Source of the DNA: Metaruminococcus_A sp050943475
GTDB taxonomy: Bacteria; Bacillota; Clostridia; Oscillospirales; Ruminococcaceae
Length of the DNA stretch: 64,000 nucleotides
Assembly (NCBI GenBank): GCA_050943475.1
Contig: JBMNPF010000009.1
Span: 1-64,000, forward strand
Reading direction: 5' to 3'
Positions 8,183 to 17,460 of the stretch are shown piece by piece (within the stretch, counting starts at the first letter, position 1; each line of letters begins with the position of its first letter). The translations under genes and the position numbers were made by a program. The notes beneath the pieces were generated by a model, which was not told the origin of the DNA, searched no databases, and saw nothing but the letters and a program-made list of their open reading frames with translations.

Positions 8183-10165
8183 ATGGCAAAAAAGACACAG
8201 GAATACGGAAACGAAAGCATTTCATCCCTGAAAGGCGCAGACCGTGTGCGCAAACGCCCGGGCGTTATCTTTGGTTCGGACGGACTGGAGGGGTGCGAGC
8301 ATTCGGTGTTCGAAATTCTTTCCAATTCCATTGACGAGGCAAGAGAAGGCCATGGCAATAAAATTATTGTCACCCGTTACCGGGATAAATCCATTGAGGT
8401 GCAGGACTTCGGCCGCGGCATTCCGGTGGATTACAACCCCAAGGAGGAACGCTACAACTGGGAGCTGGTTTTCTGTGAGCTGTATGCAGGCGGTAAATAC
8501 AACACCAACGAAGCGGAGAGCTACGAGTTTTCACTTGGCCTCAACGGTCTTGGCTCCTGTGCAACCCAGTATTCCTCCGAATACTTTGATGCGGAGATAA
8601 TCCGGGACGGCTTTGTCTATACCCTCCATTTTGAAAAGGGCGAAAACATTGGCGGGCTGAAAAAGGAACCCACCAAATCCAAACAAACGGGGAGCCGCCA
8701 GCGCTGGAAACCGGACTTGGATGTATTTACTGACATTGATATTCCGGTTTCCTATTATGAGGATATTCTCAAGCGGCAGGCGGTTGTCAACAAGGGGCTG
8801 CTGTTTGTCTTCCGCAATGAAACCGAAAATGGGTTTGAGGAGCGGGAGTTCTGCTACCAGGACGGTATTACCGATTATGTCAAGGAGCTCGCCGGGGAGG
8901 AAACCCTCACCACGGTGCAGTATGCTGAAACCGAACGCCGCGGCCGCGACCGTGCGGACAAGCCGGAGTACCGGGTCAAGTTGTCGGTGGCTTTTGTTTT
9001 TTCCAACCGGGTGAAACTCACCGAATATTATCACAACTCCAGCTGGCTGGAGCACGGCGGCTCGCCGGAGCGTGCGGTCAAACAGGCATTTGTCTCCCAG
9101 ATTGACGCTTATTTGAAGCAGGGCGGCAAATACCTGAAAAATGAGAGCAAAATTAATTTTACCGACGTAGAGGATTGCCTTGTACTGGTATCCTCCTCCT
9201 TTTCCACCCAGACCTCCTACGAAAACCAGACCAAAAAGTCGATTACCAATAAATTTATTTATGAGTGCATGACCGACTTTCTCAAGCATCAGCTTGAAAT
9301 TTACTTCTTGGAAAATCCGGATGAAGCGAATAAAATTGCGGAGCAGGTGCTCATAAACAAACGCAGCCGCGAAAATGCGGAAAAAACCCGGCTTAACCTC
9401 AAAAAGAAGCTGGCGGGCAGCATTGACCTGCAAAATCGCGTTCAGAAGTTTGTGGATTGCCGCAGCAAGGATATTGGCCGCCGTGAGCTCTACATTGTGG
9501 AGGGGGATTCCGCCCTCGGCGCCTGCAAACAGGGCCGCGACGCGGAGTTCCAGGCCATCATCCCGGTGCGCGGCAAAATTCTCAACTGTTTAAAGGCGGA
9601 TTTTGATAAGATTTTTAAAAACGACATCATCACCGACATCATCAAGGTGCTCGGCTGTGGAGTTGAAGTCAAAGCAAAGGCGAACAAGGAGCTTTCCTCC
9701 TTTGATCTCTCCGGCCTGCGCTGGCATAAGGTGGTCATCTGTACCGACGCTGACGTAGACGGCTTCCAGATCCGCACCCTCATTCTCACCATGCTTTACT
9801 GCCTTACGCCGACCCTAATTGACGAGGGATACGTTTACATTGCAGAATCTCCATTGTTTGAGATCACCAGCAAGGGCAAGACCTATTTTGCCTACAACGA
9901 AAAGGAAAAGGGTGAAATTCTTGAGATGATCGGCAAGGATAAATACACCCTTCAGCGTTCCAAGGGGCTTGGTGAAAATGAACCGGATATGATGTGGCTC
10001 ACCACCATGAACCCGGAGACCCGCCGGCTCATCAAGGTCACCCGCGACGATGCTGCCGCAACAGCCGCCATGTTTGAACTGCTGCTGGGGGATAACCTTG
10101 CGGGCCGCAAGAGCTTTATTTCGGAATTTGGCGCACAGTACATTGAACTTGCGGACATTAGTTAG
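8183..10165 (+). CDS. parE: Type IIA DNA topoisomerase B subunit (ParE/GyrB-like)
   Basis: ATPase subunit of a type IIA topoisomerase that passes one DNA duplex through another, with the A subunit encoded next at 10368. From the ATG at 8183 (AGGA eight bases upstream; GTG at 8177 is an alternative) it has 660 residues. In order: GHKL ATPase with FEILSNSIDEA, DFGRGIPVD and LNGLGS; the transducer domain; the TOPRIM motifs YIVEGDSALG (about 436) and CTDADVDGFQ (about 520); and a C-terminal block with QRSKGLGEN. The sequence diverges from textbook GyrB, so the topoisomerase IV assignment is by pairing and length and could equally be a second gyrase-like pair. Confidence 0.88.
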   Translation: MAKKTQEYGNESISSLKGADRVRKRPGVIFGSDGLEGCEHSVFEILSNSIDEAREGHGNKIIVTRYRDKSIEVQDFGRGIPVDYNPKEERYNWELVFCELYAGGKYNTNEAESYEFSLGLNGLGSCATQYSSEYFDAEIIRDGFVYTLHFEKGENIGGLKKEPTKSKQTGSRQRWKPDLDVFTDIDIPVSYYEDILKRQAVVNKGLLFVFRNETENGFEEREFCYQDGITDYVKELAGEETLTTVQYAETERRGRDRADKPEYRVKLSVAFVFSNRVKLTEYYHNSSWLEHGGSPERAVKQAFVSQIDAYLKQGGKYLKNESKINFTDVEDCLVLVSSSFSTQTSYENQTKKSITNKFIYECMTDFLKHQLEIYFLENPDEANKIAEQVLINKRSRENAEKTRLNLKKKLAGSIDLQNRVQKFVDCRSKDIGRRELYIVEGDSALGACKQGRDAEFQAIIPVRGKILNCLKADFDKIFKNDIITDIIKVLGCGVEVKAKANKELSSFDLSGLRWHKVVICTDADVDGFQIRTLILTMLYCLTPTLIDEGYVYIAESPLFEITSKGKTYFAYNEKEKGEILEMIGKDKYTLQRSKGLGENEPDMMWLTTMNPETRRLIKVTRDDAAATAAMFELLLGDNLAGRKSFISEFGAQYIELADIS

Positions 10166-10367
10166 CAAAGTCATACAGGCGCCGGCCGCTTTGACCGTGC
10201 ACGGGGATGTAAAAACCGGCCTCGTTTGAGTGAAAAGGCGTCAAAACAGAAGCGGTTCAGTTGTTCTGCATGCGGATGAAGAAACTGCTTTGTTGAACCC
10301 CTTATGCAGAGCATACACAATTTGCAAATAGTTTGATATAAAGTTATTTATACACGGAGTTGAAACA

Positions 10368-12611
10368 ATGGCACCGAGAAAAAAGAAAGCACCCGAAGAA
10401 GGCCGTTCCAAAAACGGGATTCAGGGGTATATTGCCGGAGCGGGAATGGTACAGGAGCAGCGTATTACCAATACGCTGGAGGAAAATTATATGCCTTACG
10501 CCATGAGCGTCATCCTTTCCCGCGCGCTGCCGGAAATTGACGGGTTCAAGCCGTCCCATCGCAAACTTTTATACACAATGTATAAAATGAACCTGCTCAC
10601 CGGGGCGCGCACCAAGTCCGCCAATGTTGTGGGCGCTACCATGCGCCTCAATCCGCACGGGGACGCGGCCATTTACGAAACAATGGTGCGTATGTCCCGC
10701 GGGTATGAGGCTCTGCTGCACCCTTATGTGGATTCCAAGGGAAACTTCGGCAAGGCGTATTCTAGGGATATGGCGTTTGCCGCTTCCCGTTATACCGAGG
10801 TTAAGCTCGATCCCCTGTGCAATGAGCTGTTCCGCGACATTGACAAGGACACGGTGGACTTTGTACCGAACTATGACAATTCCACCACCGAGCCGCTTCT
10901 GCTGCCAACCACCTTTCCCAGCATTTTGGTCAATTCCAACGTCGGAATTGCGGTTTCCATGGCAAGCGCCATCTGTTCCTTTAACCTCGCCGAGGTTTGT
11001 GAAACGGCGGCGGCTTTCATTAAAAATCCGGAACACGATCTTTCGGAAACCCTAAAAGCGCCGGATTTTTCCGGCGGCGGCCAGATCATCTACAACAAGG
11101 ATGAACTGGACAAGATTTATACAACCGGCCGCGGCGGCGTCCGGGTACGCAGCCGCTACCAGTACGATAAGAGCAACAACTGCATTGAAGTCACCGAAAT
11201 CCCGCCGACTACAACGGTCGAACAGATTATGGATAAGGTCATCGACCTGGTGAAGTCCGGAAAAATCCGCGAGATTTCGGATATGCGCGACGAAACCGAC
11301 CGCAGCGGCCTCAAGCTGACCTTTGACCTCAAGCGCGGGACCGACCCGGAAAAGCTCATGCAGAAGCTGTTCCGTATGACCCCGCTGGAGGATACCTATT
11401 CCTGCAACTTCAACATTCTCGTCGGCGGCGCGCCGCGTGTGATGGGGATTCGTGAAATATTAGAGGAGTGGACGGCGTTCCGTACCGAATGCGTACGCCG
11501 CCGCATCTACTTTGAGCTCAACAAGAAAAAGGAAAAGCTCCACCTGCTCAAAGGGCTTGCCAAAATTCTGCTGGACATTGACAAAGCCGTCCGGATTGTG
11601 CGTGAAACCGAGGAGGAAGCCGAGGTTGTCCCCAACCTGATGATTGGCTTTGGGATTGACGAAGTCCAGGCGGAATATGTGGCGGAAATCCGCCTGCGGC
11701 ACCTCAACCGGGAGTACATTCTCAAACGCACCGAAGAGACCGGCGAACTGGCAAAAGACATTGCAGATATGGAGGAGATCCTGTCAGATCCCAAAAAGGT
11801 TCAGGCCATTATTGTCACAGAACTCAAAGAGGTTGCCAAAAAGTATGGGCAGCCCCGCAAGAGCCTGCTCATTTATGCCGATGAAATGGAAACAGTGGAT
11901 TTAGAAGAGGAGGTGCCGGATTACCCGGTCAACCTGTTCTTTACCGCCGAAGGGTATTTCAAAAAAATAACGCCGCAGTCGCTGCGTATGAGTTCCGACC
12001 AGAAGCTCAAGGAAGGCGACCGGGTGCTCCAGCAGATGGAAGCGACCAACGCGGCCGAACTGCTCTTTTTCTCGGACCGCTGCCAGGTCTACAAGACCTT
12101 TGCCTATGAGTTTGACGATACAAAAGCCAGTGTTTTTGGGAATTATATCCCAGCCAAACTCGGCTTTGAGGATGGTGAAAAGGCCATTGCAATGGCGGTT
12201 ACGACCGACTATTCCGGCTTTATGCTTTTCTTTTTTGAGAATGGCAAGGTTGCCAAGGTTCCCCTTGCTTCTTACCAGACCAAAACAAAGCGGAAAAAGC
12301 TGGCGAATGCTTATTCAGCCGCCGCCAAGGTGGTGGACATTGTCCATGTGCCGGAGGATGCGGAATTCCTCATCGTTTCTTCTAACACCCGCAGGCTGCT
12401 GTTTAACAGCGCCATGATCGCCCCGAAAACAACCCGTGATTCCCAGGGCGTTGCGGTTATGACCCAGAAAAAGAACTGCTTTGTAGAGCGGGTGGTGCCG
12501 TTTAAAGACGGCGACCTTGCAAACCCGCACCGCTACCGCACCAAAACGCTCCCTGCCGCCGGAATGCTTCCGCGCGAGGAGGATATGGGCGAACAGATGA
12601 GCCTAACTTAA
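10368..12611 (+). CDS. parC: Type IIA DNA topoisomerase A subunit (ParC/GyrA-like)
   Basis: DNA-cleaving subunit partnering the B subunit upstream; the two are 202 bases apart on the same strand. It has 747 residues with an N-terminal extension of about 20 basic residues. The winged-helix region includes SHRKLLYTMYKM and the catalytic tyrosine is Tyr142 in FAASRYTE. A coiled-coil tower and a shortened C-terminal domain follow; the protein is shorter than most GyrA (about 800-870) and lacks an obvious GyrA box, which favours a ParC role. The start follows CGGAG. A strong terminator follows. Confidence 0.87.
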   Translation: MAPRKKKAPEEGRSKNGIQGYIAGAGMVQEQRITNTLEENYMPYAMSVILSRALPEIDGFKPSHRKLLYTMYKMNLLTGARTKSANVVGATMRLNPHGDAAIYETMVRMSRGYEALLHPYVDSKGNFGKAYSRDMAFAASRYTEVKLDPLCNELFRDIDKDTVDFVPNYDNSTTEPLLLPTTFPSILVNSNVGIAVSMASAICSFNLAEVCETAAAFIKNPEHDLSETLKAPDFSGGGQIIYNKDELDKIYTTGRGGVRVRSRYQYDKSNNCIEVTEIPPTTTVEQIMDKVIDLVKSGKIREISDMRDETDRSGLKLTFDLKRGTDPEKLMQKLFRMTPLEDTYSCNFNILVGGAPRVMGIREILEEWTAFRTECVRRRIYFELNKKKEKLHLLKGLAKILLDIDKAVRIVRETEEEAEVVPNLMIGFGIDEVQAEYVAEIRLRHLNREYILKRTEETGELAKDIADMEEILSDPKKVQAIIVTELKEVAKKYGQPRKSLLIYADEMETVDLEEEVPDYPVNLFFTAEGYFKKITPQSLRMSSDQKLKEGDRVLQQMEATNAAELLFFSDRCQVYKTFAYEFDDTKASVFGNYIPAKLGFEDGEKAIAMAVTTDYSGFMLFFFENGKVAKVPLASYQTKTKRKKLANAYSAAAKVVDIVHVPEDAEFLIVSSNTRRLLFNSAMIAPKTTRDSQGVAVMTQKKNCFVERVVPFKDGDLANPHRYRTKTLPAAGMLPREEDMGEQMSLT

Positions 12612-12613
12612 AA

Positions 12614-12652
12614 CAAAAAGCGCTGAACATATTACGTTCAGCGCTTTTTGTT
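12614..12652 (+). terminator. Terminator of the topoisomerase genes
   Basis: A 15-bp stem (12614-12628 with 12636-12650) with A residues in the left arm and a T-rich right arm directly follows the parC stop codon. Confidence 0.9.
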
Positions 12653-12709
12653 TCATTTTGAGGTGCAAAAAAGTTCAAATCATATGGCACCGGAACGAGC
12701 TCATCTCTG

Positions 12710-13204
12710 TTAAAAGGAATATTCGGTGCAGAGAGCGTCAATGTCCTCCCAACGCATGCCGCGCATGAAATCGGCGGCATGCTCCACGGTGTCGCCCTCC
12801 ATCAGAAGCTTGTGTGCGCCGAGACGCTTGATCCGTTTGCCCAGCTTGGTGTTCTTTTTTCGCTCTTCAGCGATCATGGCGAGATACAGAATGGTAAAGA
12901 CAATCGCAACGTTTTTGGGGTCGTTTTTACGCTTCTGATAACCGGCTGCGAGCTGGTCAATTTGTTCCAGCACAGTGGAATCCACTTCTGCGCCGGTCTG
13001 TTCGTATACCTTGACGTAGTCGGCATACAGCCTGTTTGCACCGTACAGCCCACTGAATTCAACAAGCGCCCGAAAGCAGTCCTTATCGGTCGGCGCAACC
13101 CGATCCCGGTCCGGGCGGTTCAGGTAAACACACCAACCGTCAAAGCTGCCGGTGTCATACTCCAGAAAAGAACCGTCGGAAAAGGTTTTAATGGTTTTTC
13201 CCAC
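12710..13204 (-). CDS. Conserved hypothetical cytoplasmic protein
   Basis: Unrecognised protein of 164 residues starting at a GTG with a GGAGGTGA site six bases upstream. The N-terminal part reads as a beta-rich domain (IKTFSDGSFLEYDTGSFDGWCVYL), followed by a helical region with many charged residues. A short hydrophobic helix AIVFTILYLAMIA lies at about 105-117 and is probably packed rather than membrane-spanning. There is no signal peptide. It stands alone between terminators, so its role cannot be inferred. Confidence 0.65.
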   Translation of the reverse strand: MGKTIKTFSDGSFLEYDTGSFDGWCVYLNRPDRDRVAPTDKDCFRALVEFSGLYGANRLYADYVKVYEQTGAEVDSTVLEQIDQLAAGYQKRKNDPKNVAIVFTILYLAMIAEERKKNTKLGKRIKRLGAHKLLMEGDTVEHAADFMRGMRWEDIDALCTEYSF

Positions 13205-13327
13205 CGTAAGTCACCTCCATGTTGTCGATAGACCCATTATAATGCCGAAAAGCGGTCATGTCCATTCGAAAAAGAGGCAAATAAAGCAGGAGGATGCACA
13301 GAAAAGAAAAAAATTCGGTAAAGAACA

Positions 13328-13360
13328 AAAGGCTCCCGCCTGATTCAAGCGGGAACCTTT
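13328..13360 (-). terminator. Terminator of the lipoprotein pair
   Basis: A 12-bp stem (13328-13339 with 13349-13360, one G-U) is followed on the minus strand by a T run. It lies a few bases after the stop of the downstream lipoprotein gene. Confidence 0.85.
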
Positions 13361-13365
13361 GCTTG

Positions 13366-13947
13366 CTAATAGAAATTTATGGGAGAGAATAAAAACAGGT
13401 AGGTATACGGCGTGTCGTCTATGATGCAATTTACCTGTATGCCTCTCAGCCGGCGAAAGCTGGGCAGATTGTGTTCGTCCATCCAGTAGATGTGCTTCCA
13501 GAGGGTAAAATGCAGGTCGCCGGTTTCATCCGCAGCCAGTTCCCTGGTGTTCTCCTTTGCCGTCCCGCCGTTTGCCCAGCAGGATTTTCCCGGCAGCTGA
13601 TCGCTGCTTGGCGCAAGCGCGTGATCCACAAAGGTAACGGTGCCCTCCGGGGGCTGTGAAAACCGTATAACAATTTCGCTTCCTTCCGGAATGTAGGTTG
13701 GCTTTTCCTCTGTGGCTGCCAGTTTGACAAAAAGGGTGTCGTTTTGTCCGGCAAGCAGCATTTGGCCGTCATCCCCGTGGTATGCCATCCAGGGCACCGT
13801 AACGCCGTTTGCTTCTATGGTGATTTCGGGGATGTCACTGTCCCGCATTGCCTGATAAGCCTGATGTACGGCAGTATTGTCGTATTGAGAACAGGCGGTA
13901 AGGGAAACCAAAAAAATCGCGCAGACAGCACAAGTCAATGTTCGCAT
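13366..13947 (-). CDS. Predicted lipoprotein, second of a tandem paralogous pair
   Basis: Secreted lipoprotein of 193 residues and unknown function. The signal peptide ends in a lipobox LTAC (Cys19). Sequence shared in order with the upstream neighbour: IPEITIEA near residue 35, then IPEGSEIVIRFSQPPEG, VTFVDHAL, and near the C-terminus RRLRGIQVNCII followed by YLFLFSPI. The pair clearly arose by duplication but has diverged a lot. The start has an AGAGGT site and lies 12 bases after the neighbour's stop codon, so the two are cotranscribed. Confidence 0.8.
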   Translation of the reverse strand: MRTLTCAVCAIFLVSLTACSQYDNTAVHQAYQAMRDSDIPEITIEANGVTVPWMAYHGDDGQMLLAGQNDTLFVKLAATEEKPTYIPEGSEIVIRFSQPPEGTVTFVDHALAPSSDQLPGKSCWANGGTAKENTRELAADETGDLHFTLWKHIYWMDEHNLPSFRRLRGIQVNCIIDDTPYTYLFLFSPINFY

Positions 13948-13959
13948 TATGATTTACCT

Positions 13960-14580
13960 CTATTTGTTGTACGGGGTAAATATAAAATAGTATTCGATCG
14001 ACTGGCCATTGATGGTACACTGTATTTGCATACCACGAAGGCGCTGAGAACTTGACATCAAAGTTTCTCTCATTTGGTACTGGTGCGGCCAAAGCTCGAA
14101 ACTGATTTTCCCGCTGCTGTCCGCAGTAAACTTTTTGGTATTCTGTGCGAATAATTCTTCAAAACGGGGTTCCGTTTCTCTGTAGATTCGTCCAAAAGAC
14201 GATACGCCGGCCCTCTTGTTTTCTGTACCGATGTCTAGCAGATTGTGGTCTACAAAAGTTACCTCACCATCCGGCGTTTCTGAAAATTGGATCGTAATAA
14301 GTGTTCCTTGAGGAATATTAATAGGACATTCCTGTTGTTCCACCATTGAACAAAACCATAACCCCTCACGGTCGGTTTGGGTTTCAATAAATGGTTCGTG
14401 TTTGACCGCGGTACAAGGAACCCGGATATTTGCAGCCTCTATGGTGATCTTAGGGATAGAAGAATCCCATTCCCTTTCATAGACGGTTAACGTGCTGGCC
14501 AATGGATCTGTACAGGATGCCAGAAGGAATAGAAAAACGATACATAGGCACAATTCGGTTATATGTTTCAAATGATTCAT
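13960..14580 (-). CDS. Predicted lipoprotein, first of a tandem paralogous pair
   Basis: Secreted lipoprotein of 206 residues from the ATG at 14580 (GGAT four bases upstream); an ATG at 14595 is also possible and would sit three bases after the stop of the broken gene upstream. The signal peptide ends in lipobox LASC. Blocks shared with the downstream paralogue are IPKITIEA, IPQGTLITIQFSETPDG, VTFVDHNL and RLRGMQIQCTI. No catalytic motif is recognised. The close coupling to the upstream remnant suggests all three were one operon. Confidence 0.78.
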   Translation of the reverse strand: MNHLKHITELCLCIVFLFLLASCTDPLASTLTVYEREWDSSIPKITIEAANIRVPCTAVKHEPFIETQTDREGLWFCSMVEQQECPINIPQGTLITIQFSETPDGEVTFVDHNLLDIGTENKRAGVSSFGRIYRETEPRFEELFAQNTKKFTADSSGKISFELWPHQYQMRETLMSSSQRLRGMQIQCTINGQSIEYYFIFTPYNK

Positions 14581-14598
14581 CAGATCCGTTATCATAAT

Positions 14599-14772
14599 TT
14601 ACCGATCATAATATTTAAGACCGGCGTAAACCGTTGTATTCATATTTTCATTGGTATATGGACAGTCGGTTGGACGATGCCGCCGTAAACTTTCCTGTCC
14701 CCATTTAGATACGACCCAACAGTCATAATTAGCATCAACACTGGTAATGACACCAGAGTGCTCCCACTTTTG
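14599..14772 (-). pseudogene. C-terminal remnant of a secreted amidase/peptidase-like gene
   Basis: Minus-strand reading of 57 codons with no start codon of its own, blocked upstream by TGA (14773-14775). It contains EHSGVITSVDAN, VVSKWGQESLRRHRP and DCPY, a pattern I associate with the end of CHAP/NlpC or amidase_6-like domains (HS-V, SKWG, RH, NCPY), though I cannot confirm the family. Its stop codon lies three bases before the possible lipoprotein start at 14595, which is a coupled arrangement. The 5' part of the gene is not recognisable in 14776-15059. Confidence 0.55.
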
Positions 14773-14775
14773 TCA

Positions 14776-15059
14776 GGCTATTTTTCTTCCCTTATCTCTC
14801 TTCTCTTTTTTTGCTGCCTGCACGTTAGGCCATTGGAATCGCCCCCCCAAATATTTTCTAGTTTCATTATACCATATTTGTTATATGATTCAATGCGAAT
14901 GTTGAAAATTATTGTGCGAATACGCGGCGAATGCCTGCGATCTTATTTGTGTATAATCGCCCGGCCATGCAACCGGTAAAATGTGCCATTTTCTATGGAT
15001 TTTTGCAGTGTTCTCCGCTATAATGGAAGAAAAAAGAAACAGCCGGGAGGCGGATGTAA
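14776..15059. other. Intergenic stretch before the alpha-glucosidase
   Basis: Nothing coding is supported. Two TATAAT-like hexamers (about 14953 and 15019) point towards the alpha-glucosidase gene but neither has a good -35 at 16-18 bases. The gene's ribosome binding site GGGAGG lies just before 15060. Confidence 0.4.
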
Positions 15060-16721
15060 ATGGAACGCAAATGGTGGCATGATAAAGTCGCGTATCAGAT
15101 TTACCCAAAGAGTTTTTGTGACACGAACGGCGACGGAGTGGGCGATATCCGGGGCATTATCAGCAAGCTGGACTACCTCAAGGAGCTGGGTGTGGATATT
15201 ATCTGGCTTTCCCCGGTTTACTGCTCTCCAATGGCGGATCAGGGATATGATATTTCGGATTATTACCGCATCGATCCGCGTTTCGGCACGATGGAGGATA
15301 TGGACGAGCTGCTCGCAGAAGCGAAAAAACGCGGCTTGTATATCTTAATGGATTTGGTCGTCAACCACTGCTCCGACGAGCACGAGTGGTTTCAACAGGC
15401 TCTTGCCGACCCGGACGGGAAATATGGGAACTATTTTTACATGGAAAGCTGCAAGGACGGCAGGCTTCCCTGCAACTGGCGTTCCTATTTCGGCGGCTCG
15501 GTCTGGGAGCAGATTCCCGGCACCGACAAAGCATATCTGCACCTGTTCCACAAAAAGCAGCCGGATTTAAACTGGGAAAATCCCGAAGTACGGGAAGAGG
15601 TCTATCAAAACATCAACTGGTGGCTGGATAAGGGGCTGGCCGGCTTCCGCATTGACGCCATCATTAACATTAAAAAAGCGCTGCCGTTCCACGATTATCC
15701 GGCCGACCGGGAGGACGGCCTTTCCAGCGTCGGCAATATGCTGGCGGAGGCGCAGGGGGTTGGTGTGTTTCTGGGCGAAATGCGCGACCGCACCTTTACT
15801 CCGCACGACGCTTTCACCGTTGGCGAGGTGTTTGATGAAAAAGAGGAAGAACTGCCGGATTTCATAGGAGACAACGGTTATTTTTCCACCATGTTTGATT
15901 TCCGCGCCCATGAATTCGGCAAGAGTTCCAAAGGCTGGTACGACCGTATCGACATCACCCCGGACGATTTCAAGCGCTGCACCTTTGAAAGCCAGCGCCG
16001 TGCCGGAGAAATCGGCTTTTTTGCAAACATCATCGAAAATCACGACGAACCGCGCGGGGTAAGCCGTTATCTTCCGGAGGTCAATGAAACCAGCAAGAAA
16101 CTGCTCGCCACCCTTTCGCTGATGCTGCGCGGGCTTCCGTTCCTGTATCAGGGCCAGGAAATCGGGATGGAGAACACGGCGTTTTTGTCCATTGACGACG
16201 TGGATGACGTTAATACCATTGACGAATACCGGGTTGCGCTAAACGCGGGCTATCCGCCGGAAGAGGCGCTGAAAATTGTGCAGAAGTACAGCCGCGACAA
16301 TTCCCGCACGCCGTTTCAGTGGTCGGCAGCCCAAAACGCCGGCTTTACAACCGGACAGCCCTGGTTGAAGCTGAACCCCAATTACCGGGAAATCAATTTG
16401 GAAGAGCAGCGCGGCCGGGAGGATTCGGTTTTTGCATTCTACCAAAAGCTTATCGCTCTGCGGAAGCATCCGGCTTACCGGGAAACGCTTGTCTACGGCG
16501 CTTTTACCCCGCTTTGGGAGGAACAGCATAATATAATGGCATACACCCGCCAATCCGCCGGACAGACGCTTCTGGTGGTGGGAAACATCCAGCGGGAGCC
16601 GCAGACGGTTGTTTTGCCGGCGGCTGTTTCGAAGGTGCTGCTCAACAATGTTTCGGAATTACACCTCAATGGACGGGAACTGACGCTTGCCGGATACCAA
16701 GCGTTGGTGTTGGAACTGTAA
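15060..16721 (+). CDS. malL: GH13 alpha-glucosidase (oligo-1,6-glucosidase type)
   Basis: Cytoplasmic exo-acting hydrolase of alpha-linked glucose oligomers. It has 553 residues and no signal peptide. The N-terminus WWHDKVAYQIYPKSF is typical of GH13 subfamily 31. The four conserved GH13 regions are visible: DLVVNHCSDEH, GFRIDAI with nucleophile Asp199, VGEVFDE with acid/base Glu256, and ENHDEPR with Asp329. The residue after the nucleophile is Ala rather than the Val typical of strict alpha-1,6 enzymes or the Thr of alpha-1,4 enzymes, so linkage preference is open. Trehalose-6-phosphate hydrolase is an alternative of the same fold. Confidence 0.87.
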   Translation: MERKWWHDKVAYQIYPKSFCDTNGDGVGDIRGIISKLDYLKELGVDIIWLSPVYCSPMADQGYDISDYYRIDPRFGTMEDMDELLAEAKKRGLYILMDLVVNHCSDEHEWFQQALADPDGKYGNYFYMESCKDGRLPCNWRSYFGGSVWEQIPGTDKAYLHLFHKKQPDLNWENPEVREEVYQNINWWLDKGLAGFRIDAIINIKKALPFHDYPADREDGLSSVGNMLAEAQGVGVFLGEMRDRTFTPHDAFTVGEVFDEKEEELPDFIGDNGYFSTMFDFRAHEFGKSSKGWYDRIDITPDDFKRCTFESQRRAGEIGFFANIIENHDEPRGVSRYLPEVNETSKKLLATLSLMLRGLPFLYQGQEIGMENTAFLSIDDVDDVNTIDEYRVALNAGYPPEEALKIVQKYSRDNSRTPFQWSAAQNAGFTTGQPWLKLNPNYREINLEEQRGREDSVFAFYQKLIALRKHPAYRETLVYGAFTPLWEEQHNIMAYTRQSAGQTLLVVGNIQREPQTVVLPAAVSKVLLNNVSELHLNGRELTLAGYQALVLEL

Positions 16722-17062
16722 GAATTTGTTTTGAGAAGCCCTGTTGGAATCTGCCGCTTTCCTCTGGACAATTTGGCGGACAGCGCACCGTTCAAAGGCA
16801 GGCGTTATGAGTTCCTGTTGAGCAGAATGCCGCAGGGTAACCGCAGCCACGAAGGTTCTTTTCAAGACAAAAATATGTATGCTGTAAAACATCCCGCCGT
16901 TCGCCGGCGTCTTGGTGTGGCCTGAAAAAGAAAGCGGCCGGTGATTACCGGCCGCCCACATTGCTTGAGTCTCCTGCAAACGCTTAAGAAGACGGCAATG
17001 CCTTACTATCATGCCGCGGCAAAGGCAGGATATACGCCGCCTTATAAAATTTTTGAAAAAAC
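16722..17062. other. Intergenic stretch with a strong GC hairpin
   Basis: No gene is supported. A nine-bp GC-rich hairpin (16934-16942 with 16947-16955) is followed by a T-rich run on the minus strand and could stop leftward transcription, although no leftward gene is seen; on the plus strand it has no T run. Confidence 0.45.
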
Positions 17063-17091
17063 TTGCGCTTTCCTTCAAACTATGTTATGAT
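17063..17091 (+). promoter_or_regulatory. Promoter of secG
   Basis: TTGCGC (17063-17068), a 17-base spacer and TATGAT (17086-17091) lie 35 bases before the secG start codon. Confidence 0.65.
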
Positions 17092-17125
17092 AAGTTGTGC
17101 TATCATGAGATGAGGAGTGTCTAAC

Positions 17126-17377
17126 ATGAGTGTTTGGGAAATTATTTGCGGCAGTTTGCTGCTGATTGTTGGTATATTTATTATTATTGTCGTTATGCTG
17201 CAGGAAAGCAAACAGCCAGGCCTTTCCGGTTCGTTGGACGGCGGAATGAGCGCGGCGAATACATCGGGCAGGGGTAAAACCAGTGAGGCAATTCTAATTA
17301 AGCTGACCAAAATATCGGCCATTGCATTTTTCGTTATTACAATGGCGGTCAACTTCGTGTCCGTATTCTTCAAATAA
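17126..17377 (+). CDS. secG: Protein translocase subunit SecG
   Basis: Small membrane subunit of the SecYEG channel. It has 83 residues with two transmembrane helices (about 4-23 and 60-80) separated by the conserved cytoplasmic loop VVMLQESKQPGLSGSL and GGMS. The ATG at 17126 has GGAG eight bases upstream; a GTG nine bases earlier lies within that site. It precedes rnr, the usual secG-rnr order in Firmicutes, with a terminator in between. Confidence 0.94.
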   Translation: MSVWEIICGSLLLIVGIFIIIVVMLQESKQPGLSGSLDGGMSAANTSGRGKTSEAILIKLTKISAIAFFVITMAVNFVSVFFK

Positions 17378-17386
17378 CCTGCTTTC

Positions 17387-17420
17387 AAAAGCCCCTGTGT
17401 CAATACGCAGGGGCTTTTTT
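17387..17420 (+). terminator. Terminator between secG and rnr
   Basis: A stem of about 11-13 bp (17387-17399 with 17406-17418) ends in six T residues. Read-through or a promoter inside 17420-17460 must supply rnr. Confidence 0.88.
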
Positions 17421-17460
17421 GGGCATGATAAAATTAACTGATGTGTAAAAGAGGAGAAGC

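Noticed and set aside
8531..9433. 300-codon open frame on the minus strand
   Set aside because: It lies fully inside the topoisomerase B gene, which has all family motifs; no ribosome binding site or recognisable protein on the minus strand.
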